Shown here piece after piece: positions 1-5,220 of a stretch of DNA of 5,220 nt. The stretch comes from Phycisphaerales bacterium. Its GTDB lineage: Bacteria; Planctomycetota; Phycisphaerae; Tepidisphaerales; Tepidisphaeraceae. How positions within the stretch are numbered: position 1 is the stretch's first letter; each line of letters opens with the position of its first letter. The stretch lies in NCBI GenBank assembly GCA_028288945.1, contig JAQGHH010000038.1, positions 1 to 5,220 on the forward strand. Direction: 5' to 3'. The notes beneath the pieces are model-generated. The model did no database searches. It saw only the letters and a list, made by a program, of their open reading frames with translations, and was not told the origin of the DNA. Made by a program: the position numbers and the translations under genes.

Positions 1-179
1 TCAGCAACGACCCCGTGGAAACCTCAAAGCTCACGCAGACCTATGACGGGAAGGTGTACCACCTCTGCTGCGCCGACTGCTCCAAACCCTTCAAGAACGA
101 CCCCGGGAAGTACGCCAAAGCCGTCGACGCCGACCCGGCAAAGTACGGCGTGAAAGCGGACGCCGGCGGGTCGAAATAA
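1..179 (+). CDS. YHS domain protein, C-terminal end (partial, 5' end outside window)
   Basis: An open frame enters from the left edge (first full codon at base 3) and stops at TAA 177-179, giving 58 visible residues. They match the C-terminal part of a YHS domain: a DPV near the edge, then TYDGKVYHLCCADC, then KPFKNDPGKYAK. The cysteine cluster CCxxC lies at visible residues 22-26. YHS/TRASH-like domains bind metal ions, often copper or other heavy metals, and occur in small periplasmic proteins and in metal transporters. The usual opening CPV of the domain would fall just left of the edge; the two leftover bases TC are compatible with its Val codon, but this is inference. The tail after the domain is short, Lys/Ala/Asp-rich and ends GGSK, so YHS is the last domain. 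Whether the full protein is a small YHS protein or a longer transporter part cannot be told from here. An intrinsic terminator follows 55 bases later. Confidence 0.85.
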   Translation, partial: SNDPVETSKLTQTYDGKVYHLCCADCSKPFKNDPGKYAKAVDADPAKYGVKADAGGSK

Positions 180-233
180 AGAATGCCGCGGGGGAACGAC
201 GCGCGTCCTCCCGCATCGGCACGATCACACCAC

Positions 234-262
234 ACCCCGCCCACCCGGCGGGGTTCTTTCTT
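234..262 (+). terminator. Rho-independent terminator of the YHS gene
   Basis: A perfect 8-bp stem (ACCCCGCC at 234-241 with GGCGGGGT at 247-254) encloses a 5-base loop and runs straight into a pyrimidine tract, TTCTTTCTT, at 254-262. The position, 55 bases after the YHS stop codon, and the direction fit termination of that gene. Confidence 0.8.
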
Positions 263-299
263 ATCGCGCGGCGGGCCGGAGCGAACGACAGCCGGCCGG

Positions 300-520
300 C
301 GTCTGATTTCGTTGCATGCTCTTTTATTGCATCTACTTCATAAGCATTTGATGTTGCATAGAAGGTTTCGCGGCGCGACACGCCTTCGGCCGCGAGTGCC
401 GTGCAATATCGCAATAATCAACGACCATTCGCCTCGCTGTTAGTCTGGGGGGAATTGAAAAAAAATTGTTTTTGTCGTTGAAATTGGGTTCGCGCCAACG
501 TTGATGTCCTTTATAGTCCC
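300..520 (+). promoter_or_regulatory. AT-rich candidate promoter/regulatory block
   Basis: The composition drops sharply to AT-rich here. The word TTGCAT occurs three times (312-317, 327-332, 354-359), which could be binding-site repeats or chance in an AT-rich stretch. A TATAGT hexamer at 512-517 resembles a -10 box, but no good -35 lies at the usual distance. A GGAATT at 451-456 followed about 18 bases later by a TCGTT could be read as an extracytoplasmic-function sigma promoter, weakly. No single promoter can be assigned with confidence; the block as a whole is the best place for the promoter of the gene at 906. Confidence 0.3.
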
Positions 521-570
521 GCCCACTCACCCATGGTGAGCTGCGGCTATGCAGATGTTTGCGGGTTCAT

Positions 571-608
571 AAAAGCCCGGGCGTACGTGACGCCGTGAAG
601 GGGCTTTT
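571..608. repeat. Nested inverted repeat (two-tier hairpin)
   Basis: The outer arms AAAAGCCC (571-578) and GGGCTTTT (601-608) are perfectly complementary over 8 bp. Inside them, GGCGT (580-584) pairs with ACGCC (590-594) around a 5-base loop. The A-rich/T-rich outer ends resemble a bidirectional terminator, but no T tract continues after the stem on the + strand. It may be an attenuator or a structured part of the leader RNA. Confidence 0.5.
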
Positions 609-784
609 GGAAGACTGTCGCCGGTGCATTTCGGGTCGTGCGGGCAGGGATACGTTCCGGCCCCCCGTCACCCCGTCCCTGGCCACAACACAGGCACTGC
701 AAGCTGGGCTTGAAGACGAGGTGGTACGCCTGCGTCCGCAGGATTCTGTCGCCTCATAAGCCCCGCATAATGAGCAGGTCGACC

Positions 785-842
785 GGGCCGCGCCCCCTTC
801 GGGCGGCCCACCAATCGGCGTTCCGCTCTGATAAAGCCGCCC
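785..842 (+). repeat. Two mutually exclusive GC-rich stems in the leader
   Basis: GGGCCGC (785-791) can pair with GCGGCCC (803-809), a 7-bp stem with an 11-base loop. The overlapping segment GGGCGGC (801-807) can instead pair perfectly with GCCGCCC (836-842). Because the middle segment is shared, the two stems cannot form together. The structure ends about 50 bases before the Shine-Dalgarno at 894. Such an arrangement can act as a switch, but in GC-rich DNA it may also be chance. Confidence 0.35.
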
Positions 843-893
843 GTCTCGCGTTCGTACATCCCGGTCGTTGGCCGTTCGCGGCTGCCCCTTACT

Positions 894-900
894 GGAGGAG
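894..900 (+). promoter_or_regulatory. Strong Shine-Dalgarno for the beta-helix gene
   Basis: GGAGGAG lies 5 bases before the ATG at 906 (7 bases from the end of its GGAGG core), close to an ideal ribosome binding site. It fixes the start of the 724-residue protein. Confidence 0.85.
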
Positions 901-905
901 AGCGC

Positions 906-3080
906 ATGCTCTTGCGTTTCCCGTGTGGACAGGGTCTTCGTCTGTTTGAGAACGCCACGTCCGGCAAGAAGCCGACGCCCACCCGCGGTGCCGCGCTTCG
1001 CGCCGCTGTCGAAACACTGGAATCGCGTGAGCTGCTCTCAGCCAACTGGTTCGTCGCCCCCTCGGGCTCCGACACCAATTCCGGCTCCCTCTCCTCCCCG
1101 TTCAAGACAATCCAGCGCGCCGCGAACCTCGCCCAGCCGGGCGATCATGTTGAAATCCGGGCCGGCGTATATCACGAAGCCGTCACCCCCGCCCACTCGG
1201 GCAATCCCTCCGCCCCCATCACCTTCGAAGCCTACAACGGCGAACATGTAACGGTCAGCGGCGCTGACCCCGTCGGCGGCTGGGCCAAATATTCCGGCAA
1301 CATCTACCAGGCCTCGATGCCCGGGGACATGGGTGCCGGCAACAACCAGATTTTCGTTGACGGCCGGGCCCTCACCCAAGCGCGCTGGCCCAACACCACC
1401 GTCGGCGACCCCTCGCATCCCACCAACGCCACGATGCAGTCGGTCAGGGGCAACACGATCTACAATTCCAGCCTCAATCAGCCCGCAAATTATTGGAAAG
1501 GCGCGATCATCCACATGGCCCCCGGCCAGGGCTGGGACGACCAGACCGGCACGGTCATCTCTTCCGCGCCGGGAAGCATCACGATCAGCTACGTCTGGCA
1601 CAGCGGCTACGCCGTCCCCAAGGCCGGCAATCCGTTCTATCTCTTCGGAAAATTCCAATCGCTCGACGCGCCCGGCGAGTGGTACCGCGACCCGAGCGGC
1701 AAGCTCTACGTCATGACGCCCGGCAGCGACAACCCCGCCGGCCACGACGTCGAAGCCAAGCGCCGGCTCTACGCGTTCAACCTGAACAATATTCACGACG
1801 TCACGATCCACGGCGTGAATCTCTTCGCCGCGACCATCATCACCAACGCCGCTTCCACCGATACCGTCATCAACGGCATCACCGCCCAATACGTCAGCGA
1901 GCAGACGATCGCCCCCACCGCCTGGTGGCTGCCGCCGTACTTCGGCATCATCGTCAAGGGCGCACACAGCGTCGTTGAGAACAGCACCATCGCGTTCAGC
2001 TCGGGCGACGGCATTGTGGTCAGCGGGACCGGAAGCCTCATCAAGAACAACGTGGTGCACGACACCAACTACGTCGGTTACAACGTCGGCGCAATCCGGG
2101 TGCTGACGGCGGGCGTCACGGTCGATCACAACACCGTCTACAATTCCGGCCGCCACGGAATCGTCTCCGAGGTCCCGCACACCACCATCACCTACAACAC
2201 CATCCACGACGTGGGACTTGTGACCACCGAGGCCGGCGGCATCTACACCCAGGGCATCAATGGCCAGGGCTCGGTCATCGCCTACAACCAGATCTACAAC
2301 ATGCACAGCGGCGGCTTCGGCCAGACCGCCCTCTTCCTCGACAACAATTCCAGCGGCTGGAACGTCCACCACAATATCACGTGGAACGTGGACTATGGCC
2401 TGAAGATGAACTTCGTCTGCAACTACAACAACATCTACAACAACACGCTGGGCGCCACCCTGCTCAGCATCAACACCAACCAGCTCGGCAACTGGAACGG
2501 CACCAGCATTTACAATAACCTCCTTCTCAACCGCGCCGTCTTCACGGGCGGTGCGAGGGTCACCAACAACTACTATTCATCGAGCTCGTCCGGCTCGGCG
2601 GGCGCGGGCGATTTCGCGTCGGGCGCGAGTGGCACGCCAGTCGTGATCACCCCGCCGCCCACTCCCACGCCTACTCCGACTCCGATCCCCACGCCGGTCC
2701 CGACAACGCCCAGTGCCAAAACGAAGATCGATGCCGTCAACTATACCGGGCACTCCAACGTCGCCGCCGACGGCTCCGGCGGTGTCGGGTACGCGTACAA
2801 CAATAGCTGGGTCTCCTACAAGCTCGACTTCGGCACCGGCGTCAGCAAACTGACGGCCGCCCTCGCGGCCATCCACGCCAACGGCAAGTTGGAAGTCCAC
2901 CTCGGCAGCCCCACCGGCTCACTGCTGGGCACGATCAACGTCGCCGTCACCGGCGCGTGGAACAAGTACACCAGCCAGTCCGCGGCCGTCACCGGGCTCA
3001 AGGGCGTGCAGACCGTCTACCTGGTTTTCAAAGGCGCGCTGCCGGGCGTCGCGAATCTCTCCTGGCTGCAGTTCGCGTAG
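906..3080 (+). CDS. Exported right-handed beta-helix protein with C-terminal CBM6-like module
   Basis: A 724-residue protein. Residues 38-46 read LESRELLSA, a planctomycete extracellular-protein motif (the kind covered by Pfam Planc_extracel); the first 37 residues are basic but have no clear hydrophobic signal core. Residues 49-95 (FVAPSGSD, SPFKTIQRAA, PGDHVEIRAGVY) are the classic first coil of pectate-lyase-like parallel beta-helices. Residues 253-260 (LDAPGEWY) followed by GKLY are typical of beta-helix glycoside hydrolases and related proteins. About residues 294-560 form Asn/Ile/Val-rich coil repeats of the PbH1 type. A Ser/Gly stretch and a Pro/Thr linker (582-602) lead to a 119-residue module (606-724) resembling carbohydrate-binding module family 6, with SWVSYKLDF, KLEVHLGS and a terminal LSWLQF. 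It probably binds and cuts or modifies a polysaccharide outside the cytoplasm. The enzyme family (polysaccharide lyase, or a glycoside hydrolase such as GH141/GH120-like) and the catalytic residues cannot be assigned by eye. It appears monocistronic. Confidence 0.92.
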   Translation: MLLRFPCGQGLRLFENATSGKKPTPTRGAALRAAVETLESRELLSANWFVAPSGSDTNSGSLSSPFKTIQRAANLAQPGDHVEIRAGVYHEAVTPAHSGNPSAPITFEAYNGEHVTVSGADPVGGWAKYSGNIYQASMPGDMGAGNNQIFVDGRALTQARWPNTTVGDPSHPTNATMQSVRGNTIYNSSLNQPANYWKGAIIHMAPGQGWDDQTGTVISSAPGSITISYVWHSGYAVPKAGNPFYLFGKFQSLDAPGEWYRDPSGKLYVMTPGSDNPAGHDVEAKRRLYAFNLNNIHDVTIHGVNLFAATIITNAASTDTVINGITAQYVSEQTIAPTAWWLPPYFGIIVKGAHSVVENSTIAFSSGDGIVVSGTGSLIKNNVVHDTNYVGYNVGAIRVLTAGVTVDHNTVYNSGRHGIVSEVPHTTITYNTIHDVGLVTTEAGGIYTQGINGQGSVIAYNQIYNMHSGGFGQTALFLDNNSSGWNVHHNITWNVDYGLKMNFVCNYNNIYNNTLGATLLSINTNQLGNWNGTSIYNNLLLNRAVFTGGARVTNNYYSSSSSGSAGAGDFASGASGTPVVITPPPTPTPTPTPIPTPVPTTPSAKTKIDAVNYTGHSNVAADGSGGVGYAYNNSWVSYKLDFGTGVSKLTAALAAIHANGKLEVHLGSPTGSLLGTINVAVTGAWNKYTSQSAAVTGLKGVQTVYLVFKGALPGVANLSWLQFA
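2649..2711 (+). repeat. Pro/Thr-repeat linker coding segment
   Basis: Alternating Thr and Pro codons encode residues 582-602 of the beta-helix protein, a run of TP dipeptides broken by one Ile and one Val. Such linkers separate catalytic and carbohydrate-binding modules in secreted enzymes. The codons vary (ACT, ACG, ACC, ACA; CCC, CCG, CCT), so the low complexity lies in the peptide rather than in a strict DNA tandem repeat. Confidence 0.8.
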
Positions 3081-3094
3081 GCGTCAAGACTTCG

Positions 3095-3136
3095 GGCGGC
3101 CCGTACACGCATTGCGTGAACGGGCCGCCTTTATTT
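3095..3136 (+). terminator. Rho-independent terminator of the beta-helix gene
   Basis: GGCGGCCCGT (3095-3104) pairs perfectly with ACGGGCCGCC (3120-3129). After one A-A mismatch the stem continues with CACGC (3106-3110) against GCGTG (3114-3118), leaving a 3-base loop. TTTATTT follows directly at 3130-3136. It begins 14 bases after the TAG stop and is the strongest terminator in the window. Confidence 0.93.
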
Positions 3137-3173
3137 ACGGACAAAATTCGCAAGGATCCGTGCACGCCAGTCA

Positions 3174-3201
3174 TTGAAATCATCCCGGCCGCTCCTACAG
3201 T
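3174..3201 (+). promoter_or_regulatory. Candidate sigma70-type promoter for the peroxidase gene
   Basis: TTGAAA (3174-3179, 5 of 6 to the -35 consensus) and TACAGT (3196-3201, 4 of 6 to the -10) are 16 bases apart. Transcription would begin near 3208, before the ribosome binding site at 3226 and after the alternative GTG at 3205, which supports the start chosen at 3241. The promoter is inferred from sequence alone. Confidence 0.45.
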
Positions 3202-3225
3202 CTCGTGGCTATTCATTTGGATTTC

Positions 3226-3230
3226 AGGAG
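3226..3230 (+). promoter_or_regulatory. Ribosome binding site that decides the peroxidase start
   Basis: AGGAG ends 10 bases before the GTG at 3241. The longer in-frame alternative, GTG at 3205, has no purine-rich site upstream, and the AGGAG would lie inside its coding sequence. Confidence 0.6.
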
Positions 3231-3240
3231 ACCCGCGCCG

Positions 3241-4347
3241 GTGAAGCCTCGTTACTGGTTGATCGCTTTCGCTCTGTGTGCGGCCGTCGGCGCGGGCGTC
3301 TGGAAGACGGCCCGCGCGATCGCGGCAAAGGGCTCTGTTACGCAAAGCGGCGACTGCGCGCAGTGGGAGCAGGACAATCCCGTCCAGCCGCTCCCGACGC
3401 CGCCCATCGGCGTGGGCCATCGCTTCGACGAACTGCCCGATCCACCCACGCCCCAGCGCGTGCGGCTGGGCCGGTGGCTCTTCTATGACAAGCGGTTGTC
3501 CGCCGACAGCTCGCTCTCCTGCGCCTCCTGCCACCGGCCGGAGAATGCCTTCTCCGAACTCACGCCTCATTCCACCGGCATCCACGGTCAGCAGGGGTTT
3601 CGCAAAGCGCCGAGCTTCGTGAACGCGGCGTGGCAGATCTACCCCAACTTCTTCTGGGACGGCCGGGCCTCGTCTCTCGAACAGCAGGCCCTTGGCCCGA
3701 TCGACAATCCCATCGAAATGGGCAACACCCACGCCGGGATGGTGCGGACGCTTGGCGGCATCGAGCCCTACGCCCGGTATTTCAACGAATCTTTCGGCAG
3801 CCCCGAGATCACCGCCGACCGCGCCGCCCGCGCCATCGCCGACTACGAGCGCACGCGAGTGAGCGGCAACTCCCCCTGGGACCGCTGGCAAATGAGTCGC
3901 GACGAATCCGCTTTGTCAGCCAAAGCGAAAAAGGGGCACGAACTGTTCTTCTTCGGCAAAGCCGCCTGCAACCAATGCCACCTCGGCCCCAACTTCACCG
4001 ACAGCGCCTTCCACAACCTCGGCGTCGGCTTCGACCCCCTCACCGGCAAGTTCAAGGATGACGGCCGCTACGCTATCACCAAAAACGAAGCCGACCGCGG
4101 CAGCTTTAAAACCCCCACCCTCCGCGACATCGCCAAACACCCCCCCTATCTCCACGACGGCTCCGCCAAAACCCTCCGCGAAGTCATCGACCTCTACAAC
4201 CGCGGCGGCGACAAGAACCCCCACCTCGACCCGAAAATGAAGCCGCTGAACCTCACGCCGGAGGACGTGGAGGATCTGGTTGCGTTCCTGGAATCGCTGA
4301 ACGGCGAAGGGTACCAGGACACCGCGCCTGCGACATTCCCGCGTTGA
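3241..4347 (+). CDS. Di-haem cytochrome c peroxidase (CcpA/MauG family)
   Basis: A 368-residue protein from the GTG at 3241; an in-frame GTG at 3205 would add 12 residues but lacks a ribosome binding site. Residues 5-20 form a hydrophobic segment after a basic KPR start, a Sec signal or signal anchor, so the protein acts in the periplasm. Two haem c attachment sites are present, CASCH (94-98) and CNQCH (243-247), the hallmark of bacterial di-haem peroxidases. Between them are the family motif WDGRA (139-143) and LEQQALGPI..P.EM (146-160); Gln149 and Glu159, ten residues apart, match the conserved Gln and Glu near the peroxidatic haem in CcpA and MauG. Family motifs near the C-terminus include KTPTLRDI (290-297), YLHDGS (303-308) and LTPEDVEDLVAFLESL. 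Met333 is a possible axial ligand of the second haem. The expected reaction is reduction of H2O2 to water with electrons from a small cytochrome or similar donor; a MauG-like oxidation role is less likely because no partner gene is adjacent. Confidence 0.94.
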   Translation: MKPRYWLIAFALCAAVGAGVWKTARAIAAKGSVTQSGDCAQWEQDNPVQPLPTPPIGVGHRFDELPDPPTPQRVRLGRWLFYDKRLSADSSLSCASCHRPENAFSELTPHSTGIHGQQGFRKAPSFVNAAWQIYPNFFWDGRASSLEQQALGPIDNPIEMGNTHAGMVRTLGGIEPYARYFNESFGSPEITADRAARAIADYERTRVSGNSPWDRWQMSRDESALSAKAKKGHELFFFGKAACNQCHLGPNFTDSAFHNLGVGFDPLTGKFKDDGRYAITKNEADRGSFKTPTLRDIAKHPPYLHDGSAKTLREVIDLYNRGGDKNPHLDPKMKPLNLTPEDVEDLVAFLESLNGEGYQDTAPATFPR

Positions 4348-4380
4348 GCGGGCTTGTTTGGCCACGCCGATCGTCCGCTC
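4346..4380 (+). terminator. Weak possible terminator after the peroxidase gene
   Basis: GAGCGG (4346-4351), overlapping the stop codon, can pair with CCGCTC (4375-4380) around a 23-base loop, but no T tract follows. It is a poor terminator candidate. The palindromic element that starts at 4393 could serve as the transcript end instead. Confidence 0.2.
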
Positions 4381-4392
4381 CGATCGAAGCAT

Positions 4393-4575
4393 GAATTGAA
4401 CGCAGAGGCGCAGAGATAAGACGGAGAAGAGGGAGAGCATTCGGCAGAATGTGGGATCAGTAGAAGATGGTCAGGCGCCACGCCGTGCCACAATGAGCGG
4501 CTCGCCTTTCGTTCCCCCGCCCAGTCTTTTCTCTCTTCTCCCACCTCTGCGCCTCGGCGCCTCTGCGTTCAATTC
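4393..4575. mobile_element. 183-bp palindromic intergenic element (MITE- or REP-like)
   Basis: The ends are an 18-bp perfect inverted repeat: GAATTGAACGCAGAGGCG at 4393-4410 and its complement at 4558-4575. The similarity continues inward: CAGAG (4411-4415) with CTCTG (4545-4549), and GGAGAAGAG (4423-4431) with CTCTTCTCC (4533-4541). The right arm carries an extra 8 bases (4550-4557) that look like a partial copy of the CGCAGAGG word. The centre holds a small hairpin, CATTC/GAATG (4438-4451). No transposase is encoded and no clear target duplication is visible. CGCAGAGGCGCAGAG-type sequences are, to my knowledge, common in intergenic DNA of planctomycetes and some other phyla. It could be a non-autonomous mobile element, a REP-like repeat or a structured RNA/terminator. 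Confidence 0.7.
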
Positions 4576-4622
4576 CTCCGTTCGACATCCAGACGGCACA
4601 TCACAAACATGCACCCGCTTCT

Positions 4623-4650
4623 TCGACACATCGAAGCCCCGCGGTATGAT
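4623..4650 (+). promoter_or_regulatory. Candidate promoter for the GAF gene
   Basis: TCGACA (4623-4628, 5 of 6 to the -35 consensus) and TATGAT (4645-4650, 5 of 6 to the -10) are 16 bases apart. The predicted transcription start, about 4657, is almost at the ATG at 4659. The -35 region overlaps an inverted repeat, CTTCGA-CACA-TCGAAG (4621-4636), that could be an operator. Confidence 0.45.
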
Positions 4651-4658
4651 CCCCGCCC

Positions 4659-5220
4659 ATGGATCCCCAGCCTCCCGGCGCCAGCCTGCCCGCTTCCCTT
4701 CCTCCCGCGGTGACGCGCGAGCAGATGCGGCTTGTGCTCGAGGTGGCGCGGATGCTGGCAGTCACCACCGATCTCGACGCGCTCCTTAAGCGGATCGCAG
4801 AATCCACATGTGCGATGCTCGGGTGCGAACGGGCGAGCATTTTCCTACACGACGATGCGCGGGGGGAACTCTGGACGAAGATCGCGCTGCAGTCCGGCGA
4901 GATCCGTATCCCGGCGTCGCGCGGGATCGCGGGCCACGCGTTCAGCACCAACGAGGTCATTCATTGCCCCAACGCCTACGCCGACCCGCGGTTTGATCCG
5001 CGGCCGGATGGCATCAGCGGGTTCCGCACGCGCGATCTGCTCGCCGCCCCGATGGCCGACTGGGGGAACCGCCCGCTGGGTGTTATTCAGGCGCTGAACA
5101 AATCGCCCGGCGGCGCGTTCGGCGAGACCGACGCCGCGTTGCTGCGGCTATTGGCCGACCAGGCGGGCGTGGCCATCCAGCGATGGCATTTGCAGCAGAC
5201 CGCGCTGCAGACCAGCAACC
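4659..5220 (+). CDS. GAF-domain sensor protein, N-terminal part (3' end outside window)
   Basis: An open frame runs from the ATG at 4659 to the right edge (187 complete codons). An in-frame TGA at 4647 makes this ATG the first possible start; there is no Shine-Dalgarno. Residues 1-17 are Pro-rich. Residues 20-175 form a GAF domain: a first helix (EQMRLVLEVARMLAVTTDLD), then LLKRIAESTCAMLGCERASIFLHD, a GIAGHAF loop (89-95), NAYADPRFDP (105-114), and a final helix LLRLLADQAGVAIQ. Residues 147-158 read NK-x5-F-x3-D, close to the NKFDE signature of cyclic-nucleotide-binding GAF domains in phosphodiesterases and cyanobacterial adenylate cyclases, with Ala at the last position. GAF domains bind small ligands and pass the signal to an output domain. 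The Gln-rich helix after residue 175 looks like the start of a linker. The output (PP2C/SpoIIE phosphatase, cyclase, kinase or other) is beyond the edge. No membrane segment is seen. Confidence 0.9.
   Translation, partial: MDPQPPGASLPASLPPAVTREQMRLVLEVARMLAVTTDLDALLKRIAESTCAMLGCERASIFLHDDARGELWTKIALQSGEIRIPASRGIAGHAFSTNEVIHCPNAYADPRFDPRPDGISGFRTRDLLAAPMADWGNRPLGVIQALNKSPGGAFGETDAALLRLLADQAGVAIQRWHLQQTALQTSN

Larger units (their letters stand above)
263..905. other. Long non-coding region and probable 5' leader of the beta-helix gene
   Basis: About 640 bases lack a convincing gene. The first part (about 300-520) is clearly AT-richer than the rest of the window and includes an A8 run and a T5 run near 459-474. 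The second part is GC-rich and carries several inverted repeats, listed separately. Short open frames here (for example a TTG-started 66-codon frame at 559-759) have no ribosome binding site, no recognisable domain and weaker third-position GC than the real genes, and one runs through a hairpin. The region most likely holds the promoter and an untranslated leader of the gene starting at 906. No riboswitch class I know is recognisable. Confidence 0.6.

Noticed and set aside
559..759. TTG-started 66-codon frame in the upstream region
   Set aside because: It has no ribosome binding site, no recognisable domain and lower third-position GC than the real genes, and it runs through the nested hairpin at 571-608.
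668..1105. 145-codon minus-strand frame overlapping the start of the beta-helix gene
   Set aside because: It is Arg/Pro/Gly-rich with no known motif, and overlaps the Shine-Dalgarno and first codons of a well-supported gene on the other strand.
1038..2372. Long open frame of 444 codons on the minus strand
   Set aside because: It is antisense to the beta-helix gene, rich in Val/Asp/Gly as expected from reversed GC-rich codons, and shows no domain. The + strand gene has a strong ribosome binding site, recognisable modules and a terminator.
3028..3891. 287-codon minus-strand frame across the terminator and peroxidase gene
   Set aside because: It crosses a strong terminator and is antisense to a gene with two haem motifs; its composition is that of a shadow frame.
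4139..4146. Possible frameshift at a C7 run in the peroxidase gene
   Set aside because: The frame stays open through the run and the family motifs on both sides (KTPTLRDI before, YLHDGS after) are in the same frame.
4194..4544. Minus-strand frames over the palindromic element, with LCASAFNS-like peptides
   Set aside because: Such peptides are the translation of the CGCAGAGG-type repeat itself and are typical spurious predictions, not a protein.
4393..4575. CRISPR array or tandem repeat
   Set aside because: The repeated units are inverted copies at the two ends, not regularly spaced direct repeats with unique spacers.

Overview
This window most likely comes from a high-GC member of the Planctomycetota, possibly the Phycisphaerae or Tepidisphaerales. 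The main reason is the short N-terminal motif LESRELLSA in the large exported protein, which belongs to a type of motif typical of planctomycete extracellular proteins. Long intergenic spaces and a CGCAGAGGCGCAGAG-type intergenic repeat fit this. The lineage is inferred, because no rRNA or other marker gene is present.

Layout, all genes on the + strand. (1) Bases 1-179 are the 3' end of a YHS metal-binding-domain gene, closed by a strong intrinsic terminator (234-262). (2) Bases 263-905 hold no convincing gene. They contain an AT-rich block with repeated TTGCAT words and then several GC-rich hairpins, ending in a strong Shine-Dalgarno. (3) Bases 906-3080 encode an exported right-handed beta-helix protein with a Pro/Thr linker and a C-terminal CBM6-like carbohydrate-binding module, followed by an excellent terminator (3095-3136). 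(4) Bases 3241-4347 encode a di-haem cytochrome c peroxidase of the CcpA/MauG family, with its own candidate promoter and ribosome binding site. (5) Bases 4348-4658 carry a 183-bp imperfect palindromic element with 18-bp perfect terminal inverted repeats, then a candidate promoter. (6) From 4659 to the window edge is the N-terminal part of a GAF-domain signalling protein, whose start looks leaderless.

The genes appear to be separate transcription units rather than a pathway. Terminators follow the first two genes, and candidate promoters or ribosome binding sites precede the next ones. The beta-helix/CBM protein probably acts on polysaccharide outside the cytoplasm, the peroxidase removes hydrogen peroxide in the periplasm, the YHS protein probably binds metal, and the GAF protein is a ligand-sensing module whose output domain is beyond the window. 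I see no CRISPR array, tRNA, rRNA, transposase or clear multi-gene novel system. The items most worth a second look are the palindromic element, the long structured leader before the beta-helix gene, the exported carbohydrate-binding protein itself, and the near-canonical NKFDE-type motif in the GAF domain.
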